Positions 42,642 to 52,887 of a stretch of 64,000 bases of DNA are shown piece after piece. The notes below the pieces were generated by a model, which had not been told where the DNA came from, did not search any database, and worked only from the letters and a program-made list of their open reading frames with translations. Position 1 is the first letter of the stretch; each line of letters starts with the position of its first letter. Source of the stretch: Vigna angularis (taxonomy: Eukaryota; Streptophyta; Magnoliopsida; Fabales; Fabaceae). The position numbers and the translations under genes are program-made. The stretch covers positions 620,001-684,000 of the forward strand of contig NC_068980.1 of NCBI RefSeq assembly GCF_016808095.1, in the 5' to 3' direction.

Positions 42642-44618
42642 CTAACACTCAACTTTGACAAGTGCATTAGGAACACTGATGGGTAATGATTTATACTGGA
42701 ACCAGTCCTTGGTACAAATAAGGGCCTCAAGAGTCAAGGAATCTAATGAACTCCGGTAGTTATCCATTTTTCTAATTTCTGTATCAAAAACAGCATCTGA
42801 CGAGAGGGTGGATACTGGCACACACAAAATATCTGATGCTAGTCTAGACAATGTTGGGTACTTCAATCCGTTTATTCTCCACCAGCTCAGAACATCAAAT
42901 TCTTGTACTCTTGTCTCAAGAGGCTCTTCAAGATACTCATCCAATTCAGACTTATATTGCTGGTTACATGTTAGATCAGATATATAAAATTCGATGTCAG
43001 ACAGTCCATCATCACCCGTAAAAAGAGATGCATCAAATGCCCCTTCTTCAAATGACTCAGTCTTTATCATAGTCTCATTCCCTTCATTATCATTTGTTGC
43101 TGTAAAAGGAAGCACTTGTATGATATTATATTCAAGGAACAGTTCATTAAGACCCTCCTCAACAAATCTTGTCCAGTACTCAGCATTCTCACCAAATATC
43201 TTAGCGAAGGTGGACTCCACGAATTTCATTTTATATCTTGGATCCATGGCTACAGCAGCAGCCAGGATGATGCAGCTTTCTCTCCAATATTGATCAAAAT
43301 TCTTTTGCAAAGGCATAATCAAACACCTGCAGAAAGGATCCTGGCTTAAGGCTGCACAAGTCAACACCACCTGAAGTTTTGACACTTCAAGAAAAAATAC
43401 ATTTGCAGTTGGGTACGGTTGAACAGTTAAAATGTTAGCTGCATCATACAAGTAATTCAAATATCTACATAGAGTTTCCACATGCTTCCAGTCATCCATT
43501 GTTAAAGTCATTCTGAAATCAGGATCAAAGGCGTCAAAGCAAACAAAAACTTCCTTTAATTTGCAAGCAGCTACAAGCATATGGTAAATTGTGTCCCATT
43601 TATTTTGGTCATCGATAACAAGATCCATTGTACTAGGGACTTGAAGTTGTTGCCTCAGCTTCAAAAAATTTGCTTCATTTGATTTAGAAGATTTCACATA
43701 CTTCACACTCTCGCGAACTTTATTAATTGTTTCTCTCATAGCTGATAACGCATCTAATGCAAGGCGGCTAAGTACACGAGCATAACAGTTCTGGCTTAAA
43801 AACTGACCATTGAGAATCACAGGGTTATTAACAGAGAGGAGACTTCTCAGATTTCCCATCAAAGTCTCAGTGGAGAAGAATTTATCAAGTGCAAGAGTAA
43901 ATAGCCGACCCTTTAAATGCCAATTGCTCAGGCATTTCACTATAGCTTGATTTAAGGAACCGTCAGAATCAGGAAATGGTACCGTGAATACATTAAGAAT
44001 AGGATGATGTAAGTTCCAATCACCATCAATGAAGTGACCTCGAAGAAAAACGTAGGCTGATGTTTGGTTTGAAGTCCATAAGTCCAAGGTGAGGTTGACT
44101 CGTCCAGGAATCCCATCAATAAGATTCAACAGGTTTTGCTTCTCTCTGAGGTACATAGCAACACAATCCCCTTGAATAGCATTAAGGCTCAGTGGATTGA
44201 ACTGGGGTTGCAGCGCCCTTACAAAATCAATGAAACCTTGGTGTTCTACGATATGAAGTGGATAGTCATGTAAAATAATCATTTTGGCCATCTTACTGTT
44301 GCAACGCTCCTGATCAAATGAGATAGCAGCAATGTAAGGTTTTGCCCTTACTCGTTTCTTAGGTGGATCTGCATCAGTTTTGGAACATGGAATTTTTTTA
44401 TTTTTCTGACAGATTCCCAGAGCAATGTGTCTCTTGAGATGACTGGTGCCAGATTGTTTTGAATCTTTGAGATAAGCAAATGACTTTTGGCATCTTTTAC
44501 AGTAAGCCCTGGCACATCCAGGTCCATCAGTTTTCACAGTGAAGTGCTCCCAAACAGTAGATTTCTTTCTCCTCCTACTATTTTGATGTGTTTCTGACTC
44601 AAGGATATTTAACTCCAT
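42642..44618 (-). CDS. BED-finger, hAT transposase-derived protein (SLEEPER-like)
   Basis: Single 658-aa coding exon. Residues about 20-72 are a BED zinc finger (VWEHFTV, then AYCKRCQ with the Cys pair, then HLKRHIALGIC). The middle resembles hAT transposase cores (VNLTLDLWTSNQTSAYVFLR, containing the first conserved Asp). The C-terminal 70 residues are the hAT dimerisation domain (DVLSWWRINGLKYPTLSRLA, then VPVSTLSSDAVFD). The second Asp region reads TLALDKFFSTETL, so the Asp-Asn that usually follows in active hAT enzymes is not kept. There are no terminal inverted repeats or 8-bp duplication, and the frame is clean, which argues for a domesticated gene like Arabidopsis DAYSLEEPER, probably a nuclear DNA-binding regulator. 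A TTTTTTAG acceptor at 44639-44640, 20 nt before the ATG, implies a 5'-UTR intron. Confidence 0.88.
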   Translation of the reverse strand: MELNILESETHQNSRRRKKSTVWEHFTVKTDGPGCARAYCKRCQKSFAYLKDSKQSGTSHLKRHIALGICQKNKKIPCSKTDADPPKKRVRAKPYIAAISFDQERCNSKMAKMIILHDYPLHIVEHQGFIDFVRALQPQFNPLSLNAIQGDCVAMYLREKQNLLNLIDGIPGRVNLTLDLWTSNQTSAYVFLRGHFIDGDWNLHHPILNVFTVPFPDSDGSLNQAIVKCLSNWHLKGRLFTLALDKFFSTETLMGNLRSLLSVNNPVILNGQFLSQNCYARVLSRLALDALSAMRETINKVRESVKYVKSSKSNEANFLKLRQQLQVPSTMDLVIDDQNKWDTIYHMLVAACKLKEVFVCFDAFDPDFRMTLTMDDWKHVETLCRYLNYLYDAANILTVQPYPTANVFFLEVSKLQVVLTCAALSQDPFCRCLIMPLQKNFDQYWRESCIILAAAVAMDPRYKMKFVESTFAKIFGENAEYWTRFVEEGLNELFLEYNIIQVLPFTATNDNEGNETMIKTESFEEGAFDASLFTGDDGLSDIEFYISDLTCNQQYKSELDEYLEEPLETRVQEFDVLSWWRINGLKYPTLSRLASDILCVPVSTLSSDAVFDTEIRKMDNYRSSLDSLTLEALICTKDWFQYKSLPISVPNALVKVEC

Positions 44619-44638
44619 GACAGGACCGCAGGTTGAAT

Positions 44639-46747
44639 CTAAAAAACAAATTAAAAGTAAAGCATTACAAGAGAGTAATCAAAATGTGGTAGAACTCGAA
44701 CCAGCACTACATCACTTTTGTGTTAAGGAAAGCAGACAAGTGTATAATTCACGTGTAGTAATAGTAATATATACGTCAAAATGGAGAAGCACATAGAGAG
44801 GGTAACAAAACAAAAGAAGCCAGTGGTCTTCAGCATAGTTTCTCATTTAAAATTTTGGTTCCTAACAGTTATCGATCAATACCAAACAAGGTTATCAAAT
44901 TGGATTCAAAGAGGAAATCACCAAGATAATTTTTTAATCCTGAATCATAACTTGTATTAAAATTATAAGACTCAGAAACAATGAAAAAATAACTTGAAGA
45001 TATAGTGTTGAATGTAATAATTGTATACTAGAAATAGATAAAAACACCTTAACCACAAGTCTAACAACAAAACTATTAGTTATATATGAGTGAAGCCTCT
45101 ATTTGGGAAGAGAATTAAAGCAAAGCAATGAAGCATCCAAATAGATTGCATACCGAGAGAAGAAGTGAAAAATAATATAGTGAAATAATCAAATACGAAA
45201 CGATCAGTTGGGCTCCTTCAGTTCTTTTTCATTTAACAATATATGCTTCTATGACTTCTTAATTCTTTTATGAGAGGGAAAGACAAGTAAAAAATAAAAG
45301 AACATAATGAATCGTTGAATCATTTGATTTATAACATTGATACAAAATCTTCCTGTTTCATTAATTTATAGTAAAATTCACACTCGTTTTAAATCATGTT
45401 ATGATATGAATTGATAACTTGCTAATTCGCATCAAATTGTATGATTCTGATGATGATCCCAAACATCTGATCCATAGAGCTCTGGAAGAGCAATAGTGCA
45501 AAGGAATAGCACATACTGGGATGACCCCTAGTTTAAATTTAAAAAGTATAATGCAAACTAAATAATTCATACTATGTATATAAATATTAAATAGTCAAAG
45601 AAAATCCAAAATTAAATAAATTCATGATTTTTAATAAGTCACTATCCACACACAATTACCATCATCTTAGAAGCGTTAAGAACACGGTAATGAAGTGAAA
45701 AAACGAGAGACAATGGTGAATTGAATAGGAAAAGAACTGAAAAAATTAAATACATTAAATACATATTGGCATATGTAAACATTTGAGTCTAAGAGAAGAC
45801 GAAAGAACAGAACATAGGTTGTAAAAATTAACGAATATGTAAATTCCTAAAGAACGATATCAGAATGTTTCTGAAGAAACAAATGCATTAGGAAATGAGG
45901 TAAATATCAGAATTTTACCAAAAGTAAATCCTAAACAACGTTGTTATAGGGGTACAAAAACTGGGTTTTTGAAGCCTATATCATATTAGTGCTGCCATGG
46001 CGCAGAAAAATTCTGTTATTGCAGCCACTTTTTCAAAACACTCCACTGTTTGAGTCTTGGTAACGTCTTACGGCTGATTTACATCACTATATACACTATA
46101 TATTTGAATAATTAATTTTAACTCTTCGTGTCCTCTTCCAAAAGGCTGTGTCGGAAGAGTAATGGTTGGTAAGCACCAAATTAACATGTCATTTTTTTTC
46201 TATCACATCATATTACATATCAGTTACTCTTGTATCTGAAAACTACTGATATACCCCAATTTGTTTCCTAAAATAACTATTATAAAATGCTACAACTTGA
46301 AAAACAAATTTGCCAAGGTACCATGTAGCTTGCTAACATACTCTTATCACAAACAAGTGGAGTACACAACAAATTATAGTGAACGTGTGATGAAAGATGA
46401 AGGATGCACGCCAATGGAGGGTCAGCAATGACTTCAACAAAACCTAATAATTTCGATTACCCATATAAAACCATAGGTGAAAACAACTCTTTCCACCAAA
46501 TGCCATGCATTTTTTTAACACACATGGAATGGTTACTTGGGACAAGAAGATCCTACGAAGAGAAACAAACAAAGGTAACCATACACAGACCCGTCGAGGA
46601 CGAAACCAATGGGAGACACCCAAAAACGAATTCAATCACAGTCACGCTAAAGGTAGTGCATTTATCGTCTTGAAGAAGAAAAACAACAAAAAGAGGAACA
46701 GGGACACACAAATATATGTGAAAGGCGTAGATATATAGAGAAAGAAC
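44639..46747 (-). other. Probable 5'-UTR intron of the BED/hAT gene
   Basis: Acceptor TTTTTTAG ends at 44639. A matching donor (GAAAG then GTTCTTTC) lies at 46748/46747, downstream on the minus strand of a CT-rich, leader-like stretch (46749 to about 46870). That gives an intron of about 2.1 kb. It holds an AT-rich dispersed repeat (44885-45460) but no coding sequence. Inferred from consensus only. Confidence 0.5.
44885..45460. repeat. Dispersed repeat, second copy
   Basis: Diverged relative of 29995-30600 in the same orientation, with the shared blocks in the same order. Confidence 0.55.
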
Positions 46748-46748
46748 C

Positions 46749-46870
46749 TTTCTTTCTGCGGCTGCGAAGGTAACAGTGAGAGAAGGCTTGAGCGTTGGCA
46801 ACGAAAGATGGAGTGCAATGCAATGGAATGGAAGCGCCACTTCCTACTGAGTCTCAAGCAATGCCAATAA
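46749..46870 (-). other. Probable non-coding first exon of the BED/hAT gene
   Basis: On the minus strand a CT-rich leader-like sequence ends at a GT donor (46748/46747). The short ORFs here (77 and 95 aa) show no conserved domain. The exon's 5' end is not defined. Confidence 0.4.
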
Positions 46871-48150
46871 CCCAATTAAGGGTTTCAAATGCATAATATT
46901 ATACAACTTTCATTTTATTGACATGTGCTTTTTCTACTTTGTAAATAAAAACCATAAAAGATTTTGTGAGAGATTTCAATATCTTTGCGTGCAAAAAAAT
47001 CCTAAATCTGAAAACAAACTATATGATTTATTTTATTCATAATTTTTGTGTCTGTTTTAACTGATTTTTTTATTTTTAAAATTACATTTTGATATATTTT
47101 TAAAAATCATCGGTAACTAAAAAAATCTAAAATATATTTGCAATTTTAGGTATAATTTAATTTACACTTATAACTATAAATTTTGGTTACATAAAAAATA
47201 CTTATGTTATATGTTTTACTTTAGAGATGCTAATAAATTCTTGAGTAGAAAGGAAGAAATCTTATTTGTATTGTATATAAGTATAATATGAAAAACATAT
47301 TTATACAACTATAAAGTATTTTGAAAATTTTATAAGAATCTAAATGCACGTCTTTCGTTAGATATTTAAAATGTAAAAAGAAAAAAATTATAAGTCTGTG
47401 AAAATTAGTGACAAAATATAGTTAAATATATATCATTACAAAGTTTTCCACGGACTTTGTCTCCAAAATATACCAGTTAAATGATTATTTGAATAACATT
47501 TTAATTTTGAAAACGTTTAGGGTTAAAAGATTAAAACCAGAACAGTATATGTTTTAAAAAATTTCCAGTGGAAATAATGCGGCTAAAAGTGGAAAAAGAT
47601 AAATACATTAAACAACTAAATAAATTACTAATTTTAAAACGAAAATACTATATTAAAATATTTGATAACCGTTAATAAAACGAGTTGTGGGATAATCATA
47701 AAAGAATAATTTCTTCTCACTAAAAGTAATTATTAGTTATTGTTTTAGTCTTTAGATTATAATACGATTTTAAAATTTATATTTATATGAAATATTGTTC
47801 TTACTAAGTTCTTATAGAGTCCTCGTTTCTCACCTTTGCAATTATCGTCTTCCTTCCTTGACTCTTGCAGTCTCCCCATTCCTCCTCTTACTATTGTGTA
47901 ATGTGGAATTTTTACATCACGTGAATTTCACTTCGATTTGCAAAATCGCAAGGGTGAAAGGAGAGAGACGGAGACCGTGGAGGGAAAAGGCCATGAAAGA
48001 GAATGAAAAATAATGAGAAAAGGAAGAAAGAGACACACATGTCGACAATCTAAAAACTATATGTACAATAAAAAAAAGGCTAGCATAACTCACCATTTGA
48101 TAGGATAAAAAGGTTTAAATATTTTTTTTTCTATTTTCGTTAATGTTTCG
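46871..48150. other. Intergenic, AT-rich
   Basis: Promoter side of the BED/hAT gene, then AT-rich DNA up to the GC-rich repeat block. No gene supported. Confidence 0.55.
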
Positions 48151-49228
48151 ACTGAGTCGGTGAGGACCCTGTTAAAACATACAAACTTACTTGTCGAAGA
48201 CGGGCGGGTGGACGGCGAAGATGCATGAACCGGGCGGACACTGCTGAATCCCACAGACCGAAGCAAGCTGAACTGGCAGACGGTACAAAGATGGACGGAC
48301 GCTGCTCCACACTCCAAACCGGGCGGACGCCCTCCTACTCCAGACGCTGCTCCATGCTCCAAGTCGGGCGGACGTCCTCCTACTCCAGGCGCTGCTCCAT
48401 GCTCCAAGCCGGCCGGACGTCCTCCTACTCCAGGCGTTGCTCCGTGCTCCAAGCCGAGGGGCCGGGTACCTGCCAAAGGCACTCCGACGCTCAAGTCAGT
48501 AATATGACAGAGCAGTTTGTGATGCATGGATGCATCGTAAGGAAAAGTTGTTCAGAACTCATACCTGAGACCTTTATTTATAATGATCGTAATGGGCTTT
48601 TACCATTAATGGGCCTGATGAAGGCCCCTTTTACCTTTAGTGGGTCTGATAACGGCCCAAGTATGAACGGTTGGGAGGATGATCGGCCAGGGATGTCAAC
48701 TTGTGCGGGCGACCATCTGACTTTGCTGACCGGTGACACTGGACGCTCGGTCCTTTTGCGTACCTGGGCGGACGGTCGAATCAAGTCTGGCAAACCTTGG
48801 AGGGTCGCCCGGTCTATTGAGCGACCGGGCAGCGATAACTTTGACGCTCATTCTTGGCGCTCGGCAGTGGACGTTCGGTCTTCACTGTGACTAGGGAAGG
48901 GGTGCGACCTTGGACGAACGCTCGGTCTTGTTTGTGACTTGGGGGGCGGGCGGCTTTGGACGAACGCTCGGTCTTGTTCGTGACCTGGGGGGCGGGCGGC
49001 CTGTGGTTGTCCGTACATCGCCCGGTCCTGCTGGTACATAAGTCCCCCGATCCCGAGCATAATTTTATTATGCGTAGGGGTATTGTAGATGGCCCATCAT
49101 GCTGAACACTCGGTCTTGGCGCTCGGCATGGACGAACGCGTGATCCTTGATTCTGACCTGGGCGAACGGTCTTGGATAGACGCTCTGGTTGTCTTTTCGT
49201 ACGGCGTCCGGTCCTATTGGTACATAAG
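48151..49228. mobile_element. GC-rich repeat block of unassigned family
   Basis: An abrupt change from AT-rich to GC-rich sequence full of CGGTC, GGGCGG and GACGAACG words. It includes a 45-bp tandem array (48300 to about 48460) and a 46-bp tandem pair (48912-48957 and 48958-49003). A TACATAAG word recurs near 49033 and 49220. The composition resembles LTR or leader sequence of a plant retroelement, but no LTR ends, primer site or pol domains are visible. The open frames through it (145 and 221 aa) simply read the tandem repeats. Confidence 0.5.
48300..48464. repeat. 45-bp tandem repeat
   Basis: Units start at 48300, 48345, 48390 and 48435 (the last degenerates after about 25 bp). Each begins CGCTGCTCC and contains GGACG(C/T)CCTCCTACTCCAG. 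Being a multiple of three, it keeps 15-residue repeats open on both strands. Confidence 0.9.
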
Positions 49229-49516
49229 TGATGACAAACTCCTAGCTAAGGGTCCAATCACAAGAAGCATGGCCAAACAAATTCAAGAAGGATTAAAATC
49301 ATTTCCAAAAGAAGGAGCTAAACTCTTATTTACTTGGGCTATCATGAAGTATTTCTAGACCTTGTATTAAGGGTCAAGTAGTATAGGGTATATTTTTAGG
49401 CCTTGTATAATGGGCCAAGTATTGTATGGTTTGTAATATTAGCTTAAAAGAGTGTGTCCCACCATGGGACATGATGGCCACATGGCAAGCTCTTAGTGAA
49501 GACACTTCTTAAAAAG

Positions 49517-49770
49517 GAAGTGGCCATGTGTCACTTTCCAAGTGGAGAAACTCTTCCTAAAGTGGATTGCCACATGTCACTCTAAGAGTGGAAAGCTTTT
49601 GCAAAAGTGGATTGTCACATGGCACTTTAAGAGTGGAGGAACTTTGCAAAAGTGGATTACCACATGAGTGGAGAAGACTTTACAAAAGTGGATTGCCACA
49701 TGGCACTCTAAGAGTGGAGAAACTTTGTAAAAGAGGATTGCCACATGTCTCTTTAAGAGTGGATAGTTTT
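49517..49770 (+). repeat. 45-bp tandem repeat within the gypsy LTR
   Basis: About six units of AAGTGGATTGCCACATG then CTCTAAGAGTGG and a CTTTGCAA-like end. One unit is shortened to about 36 bp. They lie in the U3-like part of the LTR, upstream of its TATA box. Confidence 0.85.
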
Positions 49771-49805
49771 TAGGGTTTCTTGTCTACTTTGGAGACACCT
49801 TTCTC

Positions 49806-49814
49806 TATAAATAG
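49806..49814 (+). promoter_or_regulatory. TATA box of the gypsy LTR
   Basis: TATAAATAG between the tandem U3-like repeats and the primer site, as expected for an LTR promoter. Confidence 0.6.
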
Positions 49815-50397
49815 AAGGGTCTCCTTCCTTGTAAAATCACTTGATGAATTTGAATGTTATTATGCCAAAATGTGTGTAAACATATCTTGTCTCAAGTCAA
49901 GGCTAGAGCATCCCATGAGGTCCCTCTAACCACCCTTCTCTAGAGTTGGCCTAACCTCTCCGGAGATCCATCAAACACCTCCATCCTACCACAAATACTC
50001 ACCAAAATTGTGAGCCCACCACCATATCCATCGCTTCCGCACAAATTCCACCTCCATAGCTTCATCTTCGTGCTTTGGCCCAACCTAGCTCGAGGAGGAC
50101 GCTATCATTTGGTATCAAGAGCTTTGGGTCTACAAGAGCTAAGTATCTTGGTCCTTTACCTATCTTTGTGTATTTCTTGTTGTTATTGTGTTGTTCTTTA
50201 TTGTCTTCCATTGTTTACATCCATATTGTTGGAGAAATTGGAAGAGAAAATGAAGAATAGAGAGTCTGTTATTATTAAACTGAAGAGTAATGTTGCTTAT
50301 ATACAGTGTGCATAGAATATAACCGTAAAGCAACAGACAAAATGATGAAAGTGCAAGCTATTAAAGTTGTTTGACTTGACTTTCTCAATACTCCCCT

Positions 50398-51477
50398 TCA
50401 AGACAAACTCACAGCACTGGTCCTAACTCCAATTTCCTTTCTTAGCCACTCAAACCTGTTAATCTTCACTGCCTTCGTAAAAATATCAGCTAGCTGGGCT
50501 TCAGTGTTGCAGTAGGTCAAGGCTATTCTTCCTTTGTTTACCATATCTCTGAGAAAGTGATATCTCACCTCAATGTACTTGCTTCTACCATGGCTCACAG
50601 GGTTTTTTGAGAGATTGATTGCAGAAACGTTGTCTATCTTCAACAGCAGAGGTGTTGTTACTGGAATCATCAACTCCTTCAATATTTCTTCCAACCAAAC
50701 CCCCTGACAAGCTGCATAGCTACCCGCTATGTACTCTGCTTCACAGCTGGACAGAGCCACCACGGGTTGTTTCTTCGAACACCACGAAATGGGAGAACCA
50801 TTCAGCATAAACAAATAGCCTGATGTGCTCTTCCTTTCAACACAGTCTCCACCATGATCTGAATCAGTAAACCCAATGAGTTTTAGACTTCCTCCATCAG
50901 TGTTGTGCTTCCCGAATGGAAATAATATGCCAAAATCTGCAGTGCCCTTGACATATCTCAACAGTCTTTTCGCTGCAAGCATATGCGTCTTCTTTGGCCT
51001 TCTCATGAATCTGCTTATCAACCCTACGCTGTATGAGAGATCTGGTCTACTATTACACAAAAAACGTAGTGAACCTACAATCTGCTTAAACAATGTCTCT
51101 TCTGAATCAGCTTCGTTCTCATCATCAACTAGTTTCAGGTTCACCTCCATTGGACTTCGTGTTGGGTTGCACACAGACATGTTGAATCGTTCCAGCAACT
51201 CCTTGACATACTTCCTCTGATGCAAGATCATACCCGCCTCAGTATAAGTGAACTCCATGCCCAAAAAGTAGCTCAGTTTTCCCAGATCTGTCATCTCAAA
51301 TTCTAGCTGCATAACCTTCTTCAACTCATTTATGTGTGTAAGGTTTGATCCAGTGATGAGCAGATCATCTACATACAGGCAGATGATAATCAATTCTTCT
51401 CCTTTACCTCTTCTTACGTACACACCATGCTCAACAATACATCTAGTGAAGTCGAGCTTCACCAGAAACGAGTCTAT
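50398..51477 (-). pseudogene. Copia pol, C-terminal part (RT end and RNase H)
   Basis: Continues the polyprotein after the inserted solo LTR: SFLVKLDFTRC, the RT active-site YVDD (ICLYVDDLLITGS), LGKLSYFLGMEF, then RNase H (GFTDSDHGGDCVERKSTSGY; LSSCEAEYIAGSYAACQG; LADIFTKAVKINRFEWLRKE). No internal stop or frameshift is seen. It is cut from its N-terminal part only by the insertion. Confidence 0.93.
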
Positions 51478-52887
51478 TGTTAAACTCTTTGGCAAGTGCA
51501 CCAAATCGTTCAAGTAATAAACCGTGGTAAGACCAGGTATCGTTTTCCCAAGAGACTCGTAATACTAAAAAATTGTGCGATTAACAACTCATATACACTC
51601 AATAACAACTCATCATTTAAGAATATGTGCAAAAAGATAAATTCACAAGTAATTACAAGGTTGGACTTTGGTATTGAAGGCACTTGGAAATGGAAAAGAC
51701 TAGAAATGGTAGGAAATGACATTGTTAAGGTTAGTTTTCACCAATGCACTCTTGTTTATAACCAATTTCATCTCCTCTCTATCAATTTACTAAAGTCAAT
51801 CCACTAAAACACTCTAGCCCTAATCCCTTAGGTGAAAGAGCCTAGGTTTTCCTTATCAAACTCCAATCCCTTGGACAATCTAGCAAGCAAACCCGCATTA
51901 AGAACTAGGATCTAAGACAACATGTGAATCATATCCCATCCCTGGCTCAATGACCCACAAGGACTCTTGTTTCAGTTCAAGATTTCATATCCCATCCCTG
52001 GCTCAATGAAACCCCAAAATCAAGTCATGAACGTCCCCATTACATGCAAGCTTTAAGATCAGAAACAAGAATACTAGTAATAGATAGAAAAGGCATTTAT
52101 AAATACGAAACAATCATTCATTACACAAGATTTCATAGGCTACATCTAACCCTAACAAGATGAATCTGGTTCTCCATTTCCATGGAGAACCCTAAAGCTT
52201 ACAAACATGGAAGATGGAAGAAGAAGGAGACCCAAAGGAAGAGGAGGAGATGTTCCCACAAGCTCCTCACGCCCTCCATGAGCTCTAGACGTGAAATCGC
52301 GCCTCCAAAGAACCAAAGACCCAAACCCCTTCGCGTTTCTGGGTTAAATAAGCTGGATCTGACACATCAGCAAAAGTCGCGCTCGGGCGCCCTCTCAGTC
52401 GCGCTCGGGCGCCCTCTCAGTCGCGCCCCGACGCGAGCCTCTCGGAAAAAGTCGCGCCTGGGCGCCCCATTTCTCACGCCCGGGCGCAAGCTTCTTGCAA
52501 AAAGTCGCGCCCGGGCGCGACCAGCACACAAAACTGGCACCTGGTCACTTTTCTGTGCAAAAACTGGCCCTGGTGCAGTCGCGCTTGGGCGCCCCTCAGC
52601 TAGGGGGGGCCCGGGCCTGACTTTTCAGCACTGCATCATTTTCACTTTTTCTGTAGATCTGCTCGCTTCTAGTGGTTGGTTCAGCCTTAGACATTGTTGG
52701 AGAGTCTTCCAAGCTCATTTTTAGCTACAAAATAAGGGATTATTGATGAAAGTACATCAAAGTAGCCAAAAACACAATTATTTAGAAAATAAGACAAAAC
52801 AAGAGGATTAAGCAAGTTATAAGTAAGAAACGAGTTGATTTTGCCATTAAAATGATGCTTAAAATATGGTATAATTTAGCATTATCA
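51478..52887 (-). mobile_element. Solo LTR (probably Ty3/gypsy) inside the Copia RT
   Basis: A 1410-bp block. On the minus strand it begins TGATAATGCTAAATTATACC and ends GAGTTTAACA, so it has TG...CA ends. It is flanked by a perfect 5-bp duplication, TCTAT on the plus strand (51473-51477 and 52888-52892). No protein domain or primer site lies inside. Internal features are a repeated roughly 24-bp phrase (around 51925 and 51985) and a GC-rich run of TCGCGC(C/T)CGGGCGC words (52375-52620). The AT-rich ends and GC-rich middle look like plant gypsy LTRs; family assignment is inference. A 180-aa ORF across the GC-rich part is not a gene. Confidence 0.85.

Larger units (their letters stand above)
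49229..50226 (+). mobile_element. Ty3/gypsy remnant, left part: pol end, LTR, primer site
   Basis: From 49229 the frame reads DDKLLAKGPITRSMAKQIQE up to a stop at 49358, the C-terminal end typical of Ty3/gypsy pol. A probable LTR follows at about 49453-50107: TGTGTCCC start after an AAAAGAG purine tract, CTATCA end. It contains a TATAAATAG box at 49806-49814. Immediately after it, TTTGGTATCAAGAGC (50108-50122) is an initiator-Met tRNA primer site, followed by leader sequence. So one LTR is flanked by pol on its left and by leader on its right. The leader is cut at 50226 by a Copia insertion and resumes at 56138. Confidence 0.7.

Noticed and set aside
46404..46875. ORFs of 63-95 aa on both strands
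   Set aside because: They sit in the predicted leader exon and intron of the BED/hAT gene and show no domain.
48090..48890. 145-aa and 221-aa ORFs with 15-residue repeats
   Set aside because: The 45-bp tandem repeat is a multiple of three, so it stays open on both strands; no family similarity.
48300..49770. Regularly spaced 45-bp arrays that could suggest CRISPR-like structure
   Set aside because: Units are contiguous with no unique spacers, and the DNA is plant nuclear; these are ordinary tandem repeats.
52182..52724. 180-aa plus-strand ORF rich in Arg, Pro and Ala
   Set aside because: It lies wholly inside the solo LTR and reads GC-rich tandem words; no domain.
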